Positions 49,987 through 59,900 of a stretch of 64,000 bases of DNA are shown here, in pieces. Within the stretch, counting starts at the first letter, position 1, and each line of letters begins with the position of its first letter. The stretch is from DASXUC01 sp036004445. GTDB taxonomy: Bacteria; Sysuimicrobiota; Sysuimicrobiia; Sysuimicrobiales; Kaftiobacteriaceae. The notes beneath the pieces were generated by a model. It ran no database searches. It was not told where the DNA came from and worked only from the letters and a program-made list of their open reading frames with translations. The position numbers and the translations under genes are program-made. Location of the stretch: contig DASYRL010000067.1 of NCBI GenBank assembly GCA_036004445.1, forward strand, positions 1 to 64,000, given 5' to 3'.

Positions 49987-51924
49987 ATGGGCGTGGCCGG
50001 CAAGACGTACTACATCACGACGCCGATCTACTACGTGAACGACGTGCCGCACATCGGGCACGCCTATACGACGATTGCCGCCGACGTGGCCGCGCGGTTC
50101 AAGCGGCTCGCGGGGTATGACGTCTTCTTCCTGACGGGGACCGACGAGCACGGCATCAACATCGAGCGGGCGGCGCGCGAGCACGGGATCAGCCCGCAGG
50201 AGTGGACGGACCGGATCGCCGGAGAGTTCCGGAACCTCTGGCAGGCCCTCAACATCTCGAACGACGACTTCATCCGCACGACCGAGCCGCGCCACGAGCG
50301 CGTCGCGGCCGCGATCTTCCGGAAACTGTTCGATCAGGGCGACATCTACCTCGGCACGTACGAGGGATGGTACTGTACGTCGTGCGAGTCATTCTATCTG
50401 GAATCGGAACTGGGTCCCGAGCAGACCTGCCCCGTGCACACGGGAAAGAAGGTCGAGTGGACGGCAGAGGAATCGTACCTGTTCCGCCTGTCCAAGTATC
50501 AGGATTGGCTGCTGCAGTACATCGCCGCCCATCCGTCGTGCATCGAGCCGGAGACGCGGCGCAACGAGGTCCTGTCGTTCGTCCGGTCCGGACTGAAGGA
50601 CCTGTCGGTCAGCCGCTCGACGTTTTCGTGGGGCGTTCCCGTTCCCTTCGATCCGCGTCACGTGATCTACGTGTGGATCGACGCGCTGACTAATTACATC
50701 TCCGTGCTCGGGTACCCCGACGGTCCCGCGTTTCGGACGTTCTGGCCGGCCGACGTCCACCTGGTCGGCCAGGAAATCGTACGGTTTCACGCGGTCTACT
50801 GGCCGATCATGCTGCATGCGGCCGGCATCCCGGTTCCGAAGCAGACGTTTGCCCACGGCTGGCTGACGTTCGGGGGCCAGCGGTTCAGCAAGACGCTGGG
50901 GATCGTGATCGATCCGGCGGCCCTCAGCCGCGAGGTGGCCACGGAATCGGGGGCCGATCTTGGCGTGGCGGTCGATGCGCTGCGGTACTTCCTCCTGCGG
51001 GAGATCCCGTTCGGAGCGTCGGGGGATTTCAACAAGCCGGCGCTGGTGCACCGCTTCAACGCGGACCTCGCCAACGACTACGGGAACCTGCTCAACCGCA
51101 CCCTGCCCCAGGTGCAGCGCCATTTCGACGGCCTGGTGCCGGCTCCGGGTCCGGCCCGCGGCGGAGACGCCGTGCTCCAGCAGACCGCGCACGACGTGGC
51201 GCGCTCGCTCGAGCCGCTCATCGACCGGCTCGACTTCAGCCGGGCGCTGACTGAAATCTGGCGCCTGCTGGGCGTCGCCAACAAGTACCTCGATGAGGAG
51301 GCCCCGTGGACGGCGGTGAAGACCGACCGCGAGCGCGCCGGCACGGTGCTCTACAATACGCTGGAGGCGGTGCGGATCGCGACGATCCTGCTGTCCCCCT
51401 GGTTGCCAACGGCCACAGCCAAGGTCTGGGAGCAGCTGGGCATCACGATTCCGCTAGGTGATCAGCGGCTGACCGACGCGCAGGCATGGGCCGGACTGGT
51501 GCCCGGTACGGTCGTCCGGCCGGGCGTACCGGTCTTTCCCCGAATCGAACGAATCCGTGTCCGCTCAGGCGAGAAATCCACGACGGAGGGATCATCCGTG
51601 GCTGAGGCCATCAGTATCGACGCGTTCAGAAAGCTGGACATCAGAGTCGGCGAAGTGCTCGAGGCCACGCGGGTTCCCGGGACGGATAAACTCATCGAAG
51701 TCAAAGTCGACGTCGGCGAAGTGCGCACGATCATTACCGGGTTGATCCCTCACTACCAGCCCGAGGATCTCGTGGGAAGACGGATCATCGTCCTCACCAA
51801 CCTCGAGCCCCGGCGAGTCCGAGGGGTGGATTCAAACGGCATGCTGCTGGCGGCGGAGTGGGGCGGAGAGATCGGCCTGCTGACCGTCGACAAAGACGCC
51901 CCCCGCGGGGCCAAGATAACCTAA
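49987..51924 (+). CDS. metG: Methionyl-tRNA synthetase
   Basis: A 645-residue class I synthetase charging tRNA-Met. YYITTPIYYVNDVPHIGHAY carries the HIGH motif. The zinc knuckle CTSCESFYLESE...CPVH is the reduced two-pair type. The KMSKS position reads RFSKTLG (near 301). The C-terminal tRNA-binding domain (IDAFRKLDIRVGEVLEATRV) gives dimerisation and RNA affinity. ATG 49987, preceded by GGGGGTG, is preferred to an upstream TTG at 49969. Regulated by the T-box. Confidence 0.95.
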   Translation: MGVAGKTYYITTPIYYVNDVPHIGHAYTTIAADVAARFKRLAGYDVFFLTGTDEHGINIERAAREHGISPQEWTDRIAGEFRNLWQALNISNDDFIRTTEPRHERVAAAIFRKLFDQGDIYLGTYEGWYCTSCESFYLESELGPEQTCPVHTGKKVEWTAEESYLFRLSKYQDWLLQYIAAHPSCIEPETRRNEVLSFVRSGLKDLSVSRSTFSWGVPVPFDPRHVIYVWIDALTNYISVLGYPDGPAFRTFWPADVHLVGQEIVRFHAVYWPIMLHAAGIPVPKQTFAHGWLTFGGQRFSKTLGIVIDPAALSREVATESGADLGVAVDALRYFLLREIPFGASGDFNKPALVHRFNADLANDYGNLLNRTLPQVQRHFDGLVPAPGPARGGDAVLQQTAHDVARSLEPLIDRLDFSRALTEIWRLLGVANKYLDEEAPWTAVKTDRERAGTVLYNTLEAVRIATILLSPWLPTATAKVWEQLGITIPLGDQRLTDAQAWAGLVPGTVVRPGVPVFPRIERIRVRSGEKSTTEGSSVAEAISIDAFRKLDIRVGEVLEATRVPGTDKLIEVKVDVGEVRTIITGLIPHYQPEDLVGRRIIVLTNLEPRRVRGVDSNGMLLAAEWGGEIGLLTVDKDAPRGAKIT

Positions 51925-51933
51925 GTCGGCGCG

Positions 51934-51957
51934 CGTTCCCCGTTTCCGCGTTTCCGG
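51934..51957 (+). repeat. Short GTTTCCGC repeat between metG and the epimerase gene
   Basis: CGTTCCCC, GTTTCCGC and GTTTCCGG in tandem, the reverse-complement style of the 38446 array. It lies in the 39-bp gap between two convergent stops. Confidence 0.7.
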
Positions 51958-51963
51958 ATATTG

Positions 51964-52920
51964 TTACCCGAGACGGCGGGCGAGGACGACTTCTTCCGCT
52001 CGCCGCTCGTACCCCTGAGAATCGGACAGCCCGGCGTCCAGATGCCAGCGGGCGGTCGCCTCCAGCCACTCGCGCAGCGGCGTCGATCGGAACCCGAGAT
52101 CGCGCTGGATGGCCGTAATGTCCGGTACGAACCGGTGCGCGAACTGTGGATGATACCAGGGCGCTTCCTTCTTCAGCGTGCGCGCCGGTACGGCGACGAC
52201 GGGATCCTTCTGGCCGAGGATCTCGGACAGCATCCTGACGTAGTCGTCCAGGCTCACGATCTCCTCCATCGCGACGTTGTACGACTTCCCATGCGCGTCC
52301 GGGTTGCCGGCCGCCAGCAGCATCGCCCGAGCGACGTCATCGCTGAACGCCTGGCGCCACAGCGCCGCGGGGTCCCGCTGAGGGACCAGCACGGGTTGTC
52401 CGTCGGCGACGCGCTGAATCCAGAACCAGCCGCGGGCCGAACCGTCGTCGGGACCCTGGACCACCGGCGGACGAATGATTGTCCATGGAAACGGGGCCCC
52501 GTGCACCGTCTGCTCGCAGGCGCGCTTGCCTTCCGCATACTCCATGTCTCCACGCAGGGTGAGGTCGGCTTCGTCTTCGGCCAACGGGCGGAAGCGCTCG
52601 CGCCGTTTGAAGTCGTAGACCGAGCCGGTGCTGGTCAAGACGTAGTGCCCGATGCGGTCGCGGAACGCGTCGATCGCGGCCGCGACGTCTTCGGGCTGGA
52701 ACGCCACGTTGTCGATGACGGCATCGAAGGTGAGTGGCCGGAGCGTCTGCACAAACGTCCGGTGGTCGGTGCGATCTCCGCGCAGGCGCGCGACGCGGTC
52801 CCAGAACGGCGGCCGCCGGCGGCCCCGCGTGAAGACCGTCACGACGTCGCCGCGCTCAACGAGGCGTTCGACGAGGCGCTTCCCGAAGAACGATGTTCCG
52901 CCGATTACCAGAATGCGCAT
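51964..52920 (-). CDS. NAD-dependent epimerase/dehydratase
   Basis: A 318-residue extended SDR protein. The Rossmann motif ILVIGGTSFFGKRLVERL (residues 3-20) binds NAD(P), STGSVYDF near 117 provides Ser/Tyr-type catalysis and MEYAEGKRACEQ near 147 the YxxxK-like motif (YAEGK). It resembles sugar-nucleotide epimerases and chloroplast stem-loop-binding-type proteins. The substrate is unknown. It starts at ATG 52920, divergent from tatD. Confidence 0.85.
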   Translation of the reverse strand: MRILVIGGTSFFGKRLVERLVERGDVVTVFTRGRRRPPFWDRVARLRGDRTDHRTFVQTLRPLTFDAVIDNVAFQPEDVAAAIDAFRDRIGHYVLTSTGSVYDFKRRERFRPLAEDEADLTLRGDMEYAEGKRACEQTVHGAPFPWTIIRPPVVQGPDDGSARGWFWIQRVADGQPVLVPQRDPAALWRQAFSDDVARAMLLAAGNPDAHGKSYNVAMEEIVSLDDYVRMLSEILGQKDPVVAVPARTLKKEAPWYHPQFAHRFVPDITAIQRDLGFRSTPLREWLEATARWHLDAGLSDSQGYERRAEEVVLARRLG

Positions 52921-52936
52921 CGTAGCGTCGAGTTCC

Positions 52937-52960
52937 CCAGTCCCGGGTCCCGGAGTCCCG
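52937..52960 (+). repeat. Short GTCCCG tandem units
   Basis: AGTCCCG, GGTCCCG and GAGTCCCG in tandem between the divergent epimerase and tatD genes. The same style as the other arrays, but here in a promoter region. Confidence 0.75.
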
Positions 52961-52985
52961 TGTGCTAGACTTGTTTTCCGTGCAG

Positions 52986-53750
52986 ATGATCGATTCCCAC
53001 GTGCATCTCGATGACTCCGCGTTCGATGGTGACCGCGACGCCGTGATGCAGCGGGCGCGCGACGCCGGCGTCATCGCGATGGTCACCGCCGGCACGGACC
53101 TCGCCAGCAGCCGGGCCGCCGTTGCCTTAGCGGACCGGTATCCCGGCGTCTTTGCCGCCGTGGCGGTCCATCCTCACGAGGCCGACGCGGTCGATGAGGA
53201 CGTCCTGAGCCAGCTGCGCGCGCTGGCCGCCGAGCCCCACGTCGTGGCGATCGGAGAGACCGGACTGGATTTCGCCCGGCCGGATCCCTCGCGCGACGCA
53301 CAGGAGGAGGTCTTCCGGCGGCACGTTCGCCTCAGCGCCGAGAGCGGGCTGCCACTGATCATCCACTGCCGCGATGCCTTCCCGGCCGCGTTGGCTATAC
53401 TACAGGAGTGGACTGTTCCCGGAGTGGTGATGCACGCGTTTTCCGGCACCGCTGACATCGCGCAGCGCTGCGTCGATCGGGGCTATTTCATCTCCCTGGC
53501 CGGTCCGGTCACGTTTCGCAACGCGCGCGGTCCGGTCGACGTTGCCAGGATCGTCCCACTGACCGCGCTGCTGGTGGAAACCGACGCGCCCGTTCTGGCC
53601 CCGGTGCCGTTCCGCGGCCGCCGCAACGAGCCGGCGTATCTCCGATACACCGTGCGCCGTCTCGCCGAAGTCAAAGAGATACCGGACGACGAGCTGGCGG
53701 CCGCCACGGCCGACAACGCGCGCCGTGCGTTCCGGATCGGTGTGAGCTAG
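52986..53750 (+). CDS. tatD: TatD-family metal-dependent deoxyribonuclease
   Basis: A 254-residue TIM-barrel hydrolase with MIDSHVHLDD (HxH metal site) at the N-terminus, VAIGETGLDF near 88, LIIHCRDAF near 123, HAFSGTADIAQRC near 148 and VETDAPVLAP near 199. TatD enzymes are 3'-5' exonucleases used in DNA repair or turnover. ATG 52986 was chosen because the family begins MIDSHVH; GTG 52962 upstream is possible. It ends directly at the start of the M48 gene. Confidence 0.92.
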   Translation: MIDSHVHLDDSAFDGDRDAVMQRARDAGVIAMVTAGTDLASSRAAVALADRYPGVFAAVAVHPHEADAVDEDVLSQLRALAAEPHVVAIGETGLDFARPDPSRDAQEEVFRRHVRLSAESGLPLIIHCRDAFPAALAILQEWTVPGVVMHAFSGTADIAQRCVDRGYFISLAGPVTFRNARGPVDVARIVPLTALLVETDAPVLAPVPFRGRRNEPAYLRYTVRRLAEVKEIPDDELAAATADNARRAFRIGVS

Positions 53751-54815
53751 ATGAAACGACTGCTGATTGCCACATTCCTGGTCCTGCTCGTCGCCGGCCC
53801 CGCCGCGCCGGTGCACGCCCAGCAGCAGAACTCCACCGCCGAAGAGATTCGCATCGGCCAGGAGGCGGCGCGCCAGCTTGAAGCGCAGTTCAAGGTCCTC
53901 ACCGATGAGGCCACGGTTACCCGGTTGAGCCGGGTGGGCCGGGCCGTCGCGGCCGCCGCCGACCGCGACCTGCCGTACACGTTCAAAGCCGTTGAGATCA
54001 AGGAACCCAACGCCGTCTCGTTGCCGGGCGGATTCGTGTACGTGACGAAGGGGATGCTGTCATTCGTTCGCTCCGACCACGAGCTCGCCGCGGTGCTGGC
54101 CCACGAGGTCGCCCACGCCGCACACGGCCATCAGATCGAGATGATGCGCCGCGCGACGAGGATCAACCTATGGACGTTCATCCTCATCCTGCTCACGCGC
54201 GACCCCAACATAGCGGTCGGCGCGCAGGCGATCGGGGAAGGGGTGCTCAGCGGCTATACGCGCGACCTCGAGCGCGACGCCGATCTGACGTCCATCGAGT
54301 ACCTGGTGAAGACCACCTACACGCCGGTCGCCACCCTCACTCTGATGGAGCGGCTGCTGTGGGAGGAACGCCTCCGGCCGGAGGTCGATCTGGGTGCGTT
54401 TCGCGACCACCCCAAGACCAGAGAGCGGGTGGAGTACATCACGGCCGACCTGCGGCGGCGGGGGATTCCTCTCATCCGGCGGCCGGCCGCGAACTACCTC
54501 CGCATCGCGCTGCGGACGGCGACCGAGAACAATAAGCCCATCGGCGAGCTGCTGGTCAACGAAACGGTCGTGCTCCGGCTGCCCGACATCGACCGCTTGA
54601 GCACGATCGCTTCGCGCATGGACAAGTTCTTCAACACCGACCCCCTGGCGTTTGACGTGGCGGTGGCGCAGGCCGAAGGTGGGTGGGGGGTGTTTGGGCG
54701 CGCCCAGCTCCTGGTCGCCTTCGCCCCGGCGGAACAATCCGCCGCCATTGATCTGGCGGCCCGCCTGCGGTGGTTGATCGACCAGGACATCCGCAGCCGC
54801 AAGTTCACCGGCTAG
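53751..54815 (+). CDS. M48-family metalloprotease, exported
   Basis: A 354-residue protein with a signal peptide (LLIATFLVLLVAGPAAPVHA) and a peptidase M48 domain. The zinc motif HEVAHAAHGH (near 118) and the third ligand region RDLERDADLTSIEYL (near 168) are intact. It is likely a BepA/YggG-type envelope protease or quality-control factor. An additional C-terminal domain of about 110 residues (RPAANYLRIALRTATENN onward) is not recognised. It follows tatD immediately and abuts comB, so the three are probably cotranscribed. Confidence 0.9.
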   Translation: MKRLLIATFLVLLVAGPAAPVHAQQQNSTAEEIRIGQEAARQLEAQFKVLTDEATVTRLSRVGRAVAAAADRDLPYTFKAVEIKEPNAVSLPGGFVYVTKGMLSFVRSDHELAAVLAHEVAHAAHGHQIEMMRRATRINLWTFILILLTRDPNIAVGAQAIGEGVLSGYTRDLERDADLTSIEYLVKTTYTPVATLTLMERLLWEERLRPEVDLGAFRDHPKTRERVEYITADLRRRGIPLIRRPAANYLRIALRTATENNKPIGELLVNETVVLRLPDIDRLSTIASRMDKFFNTDPLAFDVAVAQAEGGWGVFGRAQLLVAFAPAEQSAAIDLAARLRWLIDQDIRSRKFTG

Positions 54816-55574
54816 ATGCATTTGCACGTCGCCTTCGTGCCTCCGCTGGTCCAGGACTCCCCCCAGGTGTGCATCGTTGTCGATGTTATCCGCGCCAGCA
54901 CGACGCTCGTCACGCTGCTCGACCGGGGCGCCGGGAAGGTCCTCATCGCCGGAGACGTCGCCTCCGCCCGGCAGTACGCGGCGCGCCATCCCGGTCTCGT
55001 GCTGGCCGGAGAGGAACTGGGCCTGGCGCCGCGCGGGTTTCAATACGGGAACTCACCGGTCGAGCTGTCACGCGCGGACGTAAGTGGGCGGACCGTGGTC
55101 TTCGTCACGACTAACGGTACGGCGGCGATCCACGCTGTGGACACCCGCGGCCCGGTGCTGGTCGGCGCCCTCCGCAACGCCGCGGCCGTCAGCCGGGAAG
55201 CGGCCCGCCTCGCCCGCGGCATCAACGCCGGGGTGACCATCGTCTGCGCCGGACGCGAAGGGGCGTTTGGCATTGACGACGCCTACACCGCGGGCTGCCT
55301 GATCGACCTGCTGCTGATGGAGGTCAGGCCAACGAGTCACGAGTCACGAGGCACGAGTCACGATGGACCTGAGCTGACCGATGCGGCACTGGCGGCGCTG
55401 CGGCTGTTCAGGTCCGATCCGGACACCACGGCGGTCTTCCGGATGTCGGCGGCGGGCCGGAACGTGATTGGACTGGGACTGGGCGACGACGTCACCTTCT
55501 GCGCAGAACGCGATCGGAGCACGGCGGTCCCCATGCTTGGCCGGGAGCTTCACACTCTCCCGCCCGAGCTCTAA
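54816..55574 (+). CDS. comB: 2-phosphosulfolactate phosphatase-like protein with repeat insertion
   Basis: ComB family, 252 residues: VCIVVDVIRASTTLVTLLDR near 24, GEELGLAPRGFQYGNSPVEL near 67, VFVTTNGTAAIHA near 95, and the CAGREGAFGIDDAYTAGCLI segment. It hydrolyses 2-phospho-3-sulfolactate in coenzyme M or sulfolactate pathways; the other com genes are not nearby, so function is provisional. Residues about 170-185 (PTSHESRGTSHDGPE) are not family sequence and come from an in-frame GAGTCAC array. ATG 54816 directly follows the M48 stop. Confidence 0.82.
   Translation: MHLHVAFVPPLVQDSPQVCIVVDVIRASTTLVTLLDRGAGKVLIAGDVASARQYAARHPGLVLAGEELGLAPRGFQYGNSPVELSRADVSGRTVVFVTTNGTAAIHAVDTRGPVLVGALRNAAAVSREAARLARGINAGVTIVCAGREGAFGIDDAYTAGCLIDLLLMEVRPTSHESRGTSHDGPELTDAALAALRLFRSDPDTTAVFRMSAAGRNVIGLGLGDDVTFCAERDRSTAVPMLGRELHTLPPEL
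55333..55363 (+). repeat. GAGTCAC heptamer array inside comB
   Basis: CGAGTCA, CGAGTCA, CGAGGCA and CGAGTCA in tandem plus CGA, lying in frame within comB. The surrounding gene is open throughout. It is the only clear array fully internal to a gene here. Confidence 0.9.
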
Positions 55575-55653
55575 TCCCCCGCTTCCGGCAATGCGGGCAT
55601 GAAGGTATGATAGTTTCCTGACCTCGTTGGCGAGGAGCACAAGAATCCCTGAC

Positions 55654-56958
55654 ATGCGATCGAATAGGTGGATCGTCATCCTAGTCATTGCGGCAGTGCT
55701 GGCCGTGGGCGCGTTCGCCCTGCTGCGGCGCGGGCAGTCGGCGCAGGCCCCGGCACCGCCGCCGCAAGCTGCCGCCGCGCCGGCCCCGGCGGTCGAAGTC
55801 GCCGTGGTGCAGCGGGGCACCATCGAGCGGACGCTGGAGGTGACGGGGACGATTGTCTCCGCGCTGGAAGCCGAGGTGACCAGCAAGATTCCCGGTAAGG
55901 TCGCTGCCGTCCGCGTCAGCGAGGGGGCGCGCGTTGCCCGCGGGCGGGCCCTCGTCCAGCTGGACACCGCCGAGCTCTCCGCGCAGGTCGCGCAGGCGGA
56001 GCAGGGCGTCCACCAGGCCCAGGCCGCGTATGCCGTGGCGGCCGCGCGCCTCGCAGCCGTGCAGGCCGGACCGCGATCGCAGGAGCGGGCGCAGGCCACC
56101 AACGCCGTCGCCCAGGCCGAAGCCAACCTGCGGAACGCGGAAAGCAACGTCGTGCGCATGCAGCAGCTGTATGAATCCGGTGCGGTCAGCCGCCAGCAAT
56201 TGGAGGCGGCCGTACTCCAGCGCGACGTGGCGCGATCTCAGCTGGACAGCGCCCGAGCGCAGGCCAGTCTCGTGAACGCCGGAGCGAGACCCGAGGAGAT
56301 TCAGATCGCGCGCGCTCAAGTGGCCCAGGCAGCCGCGGGCGTGTCCGCCGCCCGGGCACAGCTGACCCTGGCCCGGGTACAGCACGCCAACGCCACGGTG
56401 CGGGCGCCTTTTGGCGGCCGGGTCGCGCAGGTCCACGTGGCTGTCGGGGAGTTCGTCGGTCCCGGGCTGTCGGTGGTCACGCTGTACGACGACCGGCAGC
56501 TCGCGCTCGACGCGAAGATCGGGGAGCGCGATGTGGCGCAGGTGCGTTCCGGTGACGCGGTCGCCGTCCGCGCCGCCGTCGCTTCCGGCGTGGTGATGCA
56601 CGGCGCGGTGCAGCGCGTGCAGTCGACCGCCGAGGCCGCCAGCCGGACCGCGCTCGTGCGCATCCGCTTGAGCAACCCGCCGGCGTCGCTGCTGCCGGGA
56701 ACGTCGGCCCAGGCGACCCTGGTGCTGGAGCGGCGCGCGGGGGTCTTGTTGGTTCCCACGGTCGCGGTCCACCAGGACGGGACGGCGACCGTCTTCGTGG
56801 TCACTGACGGCGTGGCCCGCGCCAGGGCCGTCACCCTCGGTCTGCGCCAGGGCGATGTGATCGAAGTCCGCAGCGGACTGGCCGCCGGAGATCAGGTCAT
56901 CGTGCTCGGTCCGGAAACCATCACCGACGGCATGCGCGTGACCGTTACGGGACGCTGA
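55654..56958 (+). CDS. RND efflux periplasmic adaptor (membrane fusion protein)
   Basis: A 434-residue HlyD/AcrA-type adaptor. The N-terminal helix (WIVILVIAAVLAVGAFALL) anchors it in the membrane. A barrel-sandwich half (VTGTIVSALEAEVTSKIPGK near 78), a long Ala/Gln-rich helical hairpin of about 180 residues, and the second lipoyl half VRAPFGGRVAQVHVAVGEFV (near 250) follow in order. The beta-barrel and membrane-proximal domains end the protein. The helical hairpin is unusually rich in AQAEAN-type heptads. It couples to the RND pump gene whose ATG overlaps its stop. No outer-membrane channel gene is next to it. Confidence 0.92.
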   Translation: MRSNRWIVILVIAAVLAVGAFALLRRGQSAQAPAPPPQAAAAPAPAVEVAVVQRGTIERTLEVTGTIVSALEAEVTSKIPGKVAAVRVSEGARVARGRALVQLDTAELSAQVAQAEQGVHQAQAAYAVAAARLAAVQAGPRSQERAQATNAVAQAEANLRNAESNVVRMQQLYESGAVSRQQLEAAVLQRDVARSQLDSARAQASLVNAGARPEEIQIARAQVAQAAAGVSAARAQLTLARVQHANATVRAPFGGRVAQVHVAVGEFVGPGLSVVTLYDDRQLALDAKIGERDVAQVRSGDAVAVRAAVASGVVMHGAVQRVQSTAEAASRTALVRIRLSNPPASLLPGTSAQATLVLERRAGVLLVPTVAVHQDGTATVFVVTDGVARARAVTLGLRQGDVIEVRSGLAAGDQVIVLGPETITDGMRVTVTGR

Positions 56959-59900
56959 TGTCGCTCTCCGACCTCTCGATCCGCCGGCCGGTGCTCGTCT
57001 TGATGGTCATCGGCGCCCTCATGGTGCTCGGGATCATTTCCTACACCCGGCTGCCCGTCGAGCTGTTCCCCAACGTGCAGTTCCCGTTCGTGACGGTCCT
57101 GACGAGCTATCCCGGAGCCGGGCCCGAAGAGGTCGCGACCCTGATCACGCGTCCCATCGAAGAGCAGGTCAGCTCGCTCACCAACGTGCGGCGGGTCTCG
57201 TCTTCGTCGGCGGAGGGGCTGTCGATCGTCGGCATCGAGTTCAACCTGGGGACGGACATCGCCGTCGCGACCGCGGACGTCCGCCAGCGGGTCGATCTCG
57301 TCAAGGGCACGTTTCCGCGCGATGCGCACGACCCCACCGTGCAGAAGTTCGACTTCAGCACGCAGCCGGTCATGCTGCTGGGCGTCGGCGGGCCGCTGAG
57401 CGGGTTCGAGCTGCGGAAGCTGGCCGACGACGTCATCAAGCCCGTCCTGGAGCGCGTGGACGGTGTCGCCGCGGTGAACGTGTCCGGCGGCCGCCAGCGG
57501 GAGATCCGGGTCGAAGTCGAACAGGATCGCCTGCGCGCGTTCGGCCTCTCGGTGCTCCAGGTGGAGGACGCGCTGCGCCGTGAGAACCTGAACATTCCCG
57601 GCGGGACGCTGCGCCAGGGTCAGCAGGAGATGCTGGTGCGGGTCGTCGGCCAGTTCCGCACCCCGGATCAGATCGCCGACGTCCGCGTCATGCGGTTCGG
57701 GGCGCCGCCGGTCCGGTTGGGCGACGTCGCGACCATCCGCGATACGCTGAAGGAGCCCGATCGGCTGACGCGGCTGAACGGGCAGGAGAGCGTCGGGCTG
57801 GCCATCCAAAAGCAGGCGGACGCCAACACCGTGGCCGTCGCCGACGGGGTGCGCGCGGCCGTCGCGCAGCTGCAGCCCGCGCTGCCTCCGGGCGTGCGCA
57901 CGCAGATCGCCCAGGACACCTCGCTGTTCATCAAGGATTCCGTCGCCGACGTGCAGAGCAACCTGATCCTGGGCTCGATCCTGGCCACGGTGGTCGTCTT
58001 CCTGTTCCTGCACAACGTCCGCAGCACCGGCATCATCGCGCTGGCGCTGCCGATCTCGATCATCGCCACGTACATCCCGATGTACTTCTTTGGGTTCTCG
58101 CTGAACATCCTCACGCTGCTGGCGCTGGCGATCGCGATCGGACTGATGACCGACAACGCCATCGTCGTCAACGAGAACATCACCCGCCATCTGGCGATCG
58201 AAGCCACCCCGGCGGAGGCCGCGCGCAAGGGCGCGAAGGAGATCGAGCTGGCGGTCATGGCCAGCAACCTCGCCAACGTGGCGGTCTTTCTGCCCATCGC
58301 GTTCATGGGCGGACTGGTCGGACAATTCTTCCGCCAGTTCGGGCTGACGGTGGCGTTCGCCAACCTCCTTAGCATCGTGGTCGGGTTCACCATTACGCCG
58401 ATGCTCGCGGCGCGGTGGCTGCGGCGCCCGAACCCCGCCACGCGGGGCCGGCTGGACCGGGTGTTCGCGGGCTGGGACCGCTTCTACGAGCGGCTCGGCG
58501 CGGCGTACCGCCGGGGGCTGGGTTGGGCCTTGTTCCACCGCGGCGTCGTCATGCTCATCGCGTTCCTCCTCTTTCTCGGCAGTATTGGCCTCGTCGCCTC
58601 CCCGCTGATCGGCAAGGAGTTCATGCCGGCCGGAGACCTCGGCCAGTTTCAGGTCGACCTGTCGATGCCGGCGGGCAGTTCGCTGGCGCAGACCAACCGC
58701 GTGACGGCGATGGTCGAACGGATGCTCACCGATACCCCGGAGGTGGATTCGTTCTTTACGCTGGTCGGCGGCGCAGAGACCGGATTCGGCTTCGCCGAAA
58801 GCGGCACCCAGCGGTCGCAGATCTTCGTCAACCTCGTCGATCGCGACAAGCGGACGAAATCCGTCGACGCCGTCATGGCCGGACTGCGCGAGCGCGCCGT
58901 CACGGTGCCCGCCGCCACCGTGAAGTTCGGCGCGCAGGGCGTAACGAGCGGCACCGCCCCGATCCAGATCCAGCTCACCGGTCCGGACATCGCCGTGCTC
59001 GAACGGCTGGCCGCGCAGATCCAGGGGATCGTGGCGGCCACCCCGGGAACGACCAACGTCGACACCACGCTGCGGACGGGCAAGACCGAGATCCAGGTCC
59101 TGCTCGACCGTGCGCGATTGGCCGAGTTCGGTCTCACCACCGCGGACGTGGGCGCGCAACTGCGCACCGACATCGCTGGCTCGCCGGTCACGCGCTACCG
59201 CGTCGGCGGCACGGAGTACGACATTACGCTGCAGGCCCGCACGGCCGACCGGGATACACTCCGCAAGCTGGGCGATCTGCACGTCGGCAGCGCCGGGGGC
59301 ACGGCCATCCGGCTGAGCGACGTGGCCACGCTGCAGATGCGGCGCGGCCCGGTGACGATCGACCGGCTGAACCGCCAGCGCCTGGTTACGGTCATCTCCG
59401 GCCTCACGGATCGCCCGCTGGGCTCGGTGGTCGCCGACGTCCAGGTGAAGCTGAAGAACGTCGCCGTGCCCGCCGGCTACACGCTGACGTTCGGGGGCGA
59501 GACGGAGTTCCAGCAGGACGCGTTCTCCGACATGTTCTTCGCGCTCGCCCTGGGCACGCTGCTGGTCTACATGACGATTGCCGCGCAGTTCGAGTCGGTG
59601 CTCAGCCCACTGGCGATTATGTTCAGCGTGCCGCTGGCGTCGGTCGGCGTGTTCGTCATGCTGTTGCTCACGCGCACGACCGTGAACATCATGTCCCTGC
59701 TGGGGATCGTGATGCTGGCCGGCATCGTCGTCAACAACGCCATCCTGCTGATCGAATTCACCCAGCAGCTGCGCGGTCAGGGGCTACCCCGGCGCGAGGC
59801 CCTGCTGCGGGCCGGTCAGACGCGGCTGCGGCCGATCCTGATGACGGCGCTGGTGTCGATCATGGGCGGGCTGCCCGTCGCGCTGGGGATCGGGACCAGC

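Noticed and set aside
56892..59282. Long minus-strand open frame (796 codons) opposite the RND pump
   Set aside because: Composition is Arg/Asp/Gly/His-rich low-information sequence, a shadow of codon bias; the plus strand is a full RND protein.
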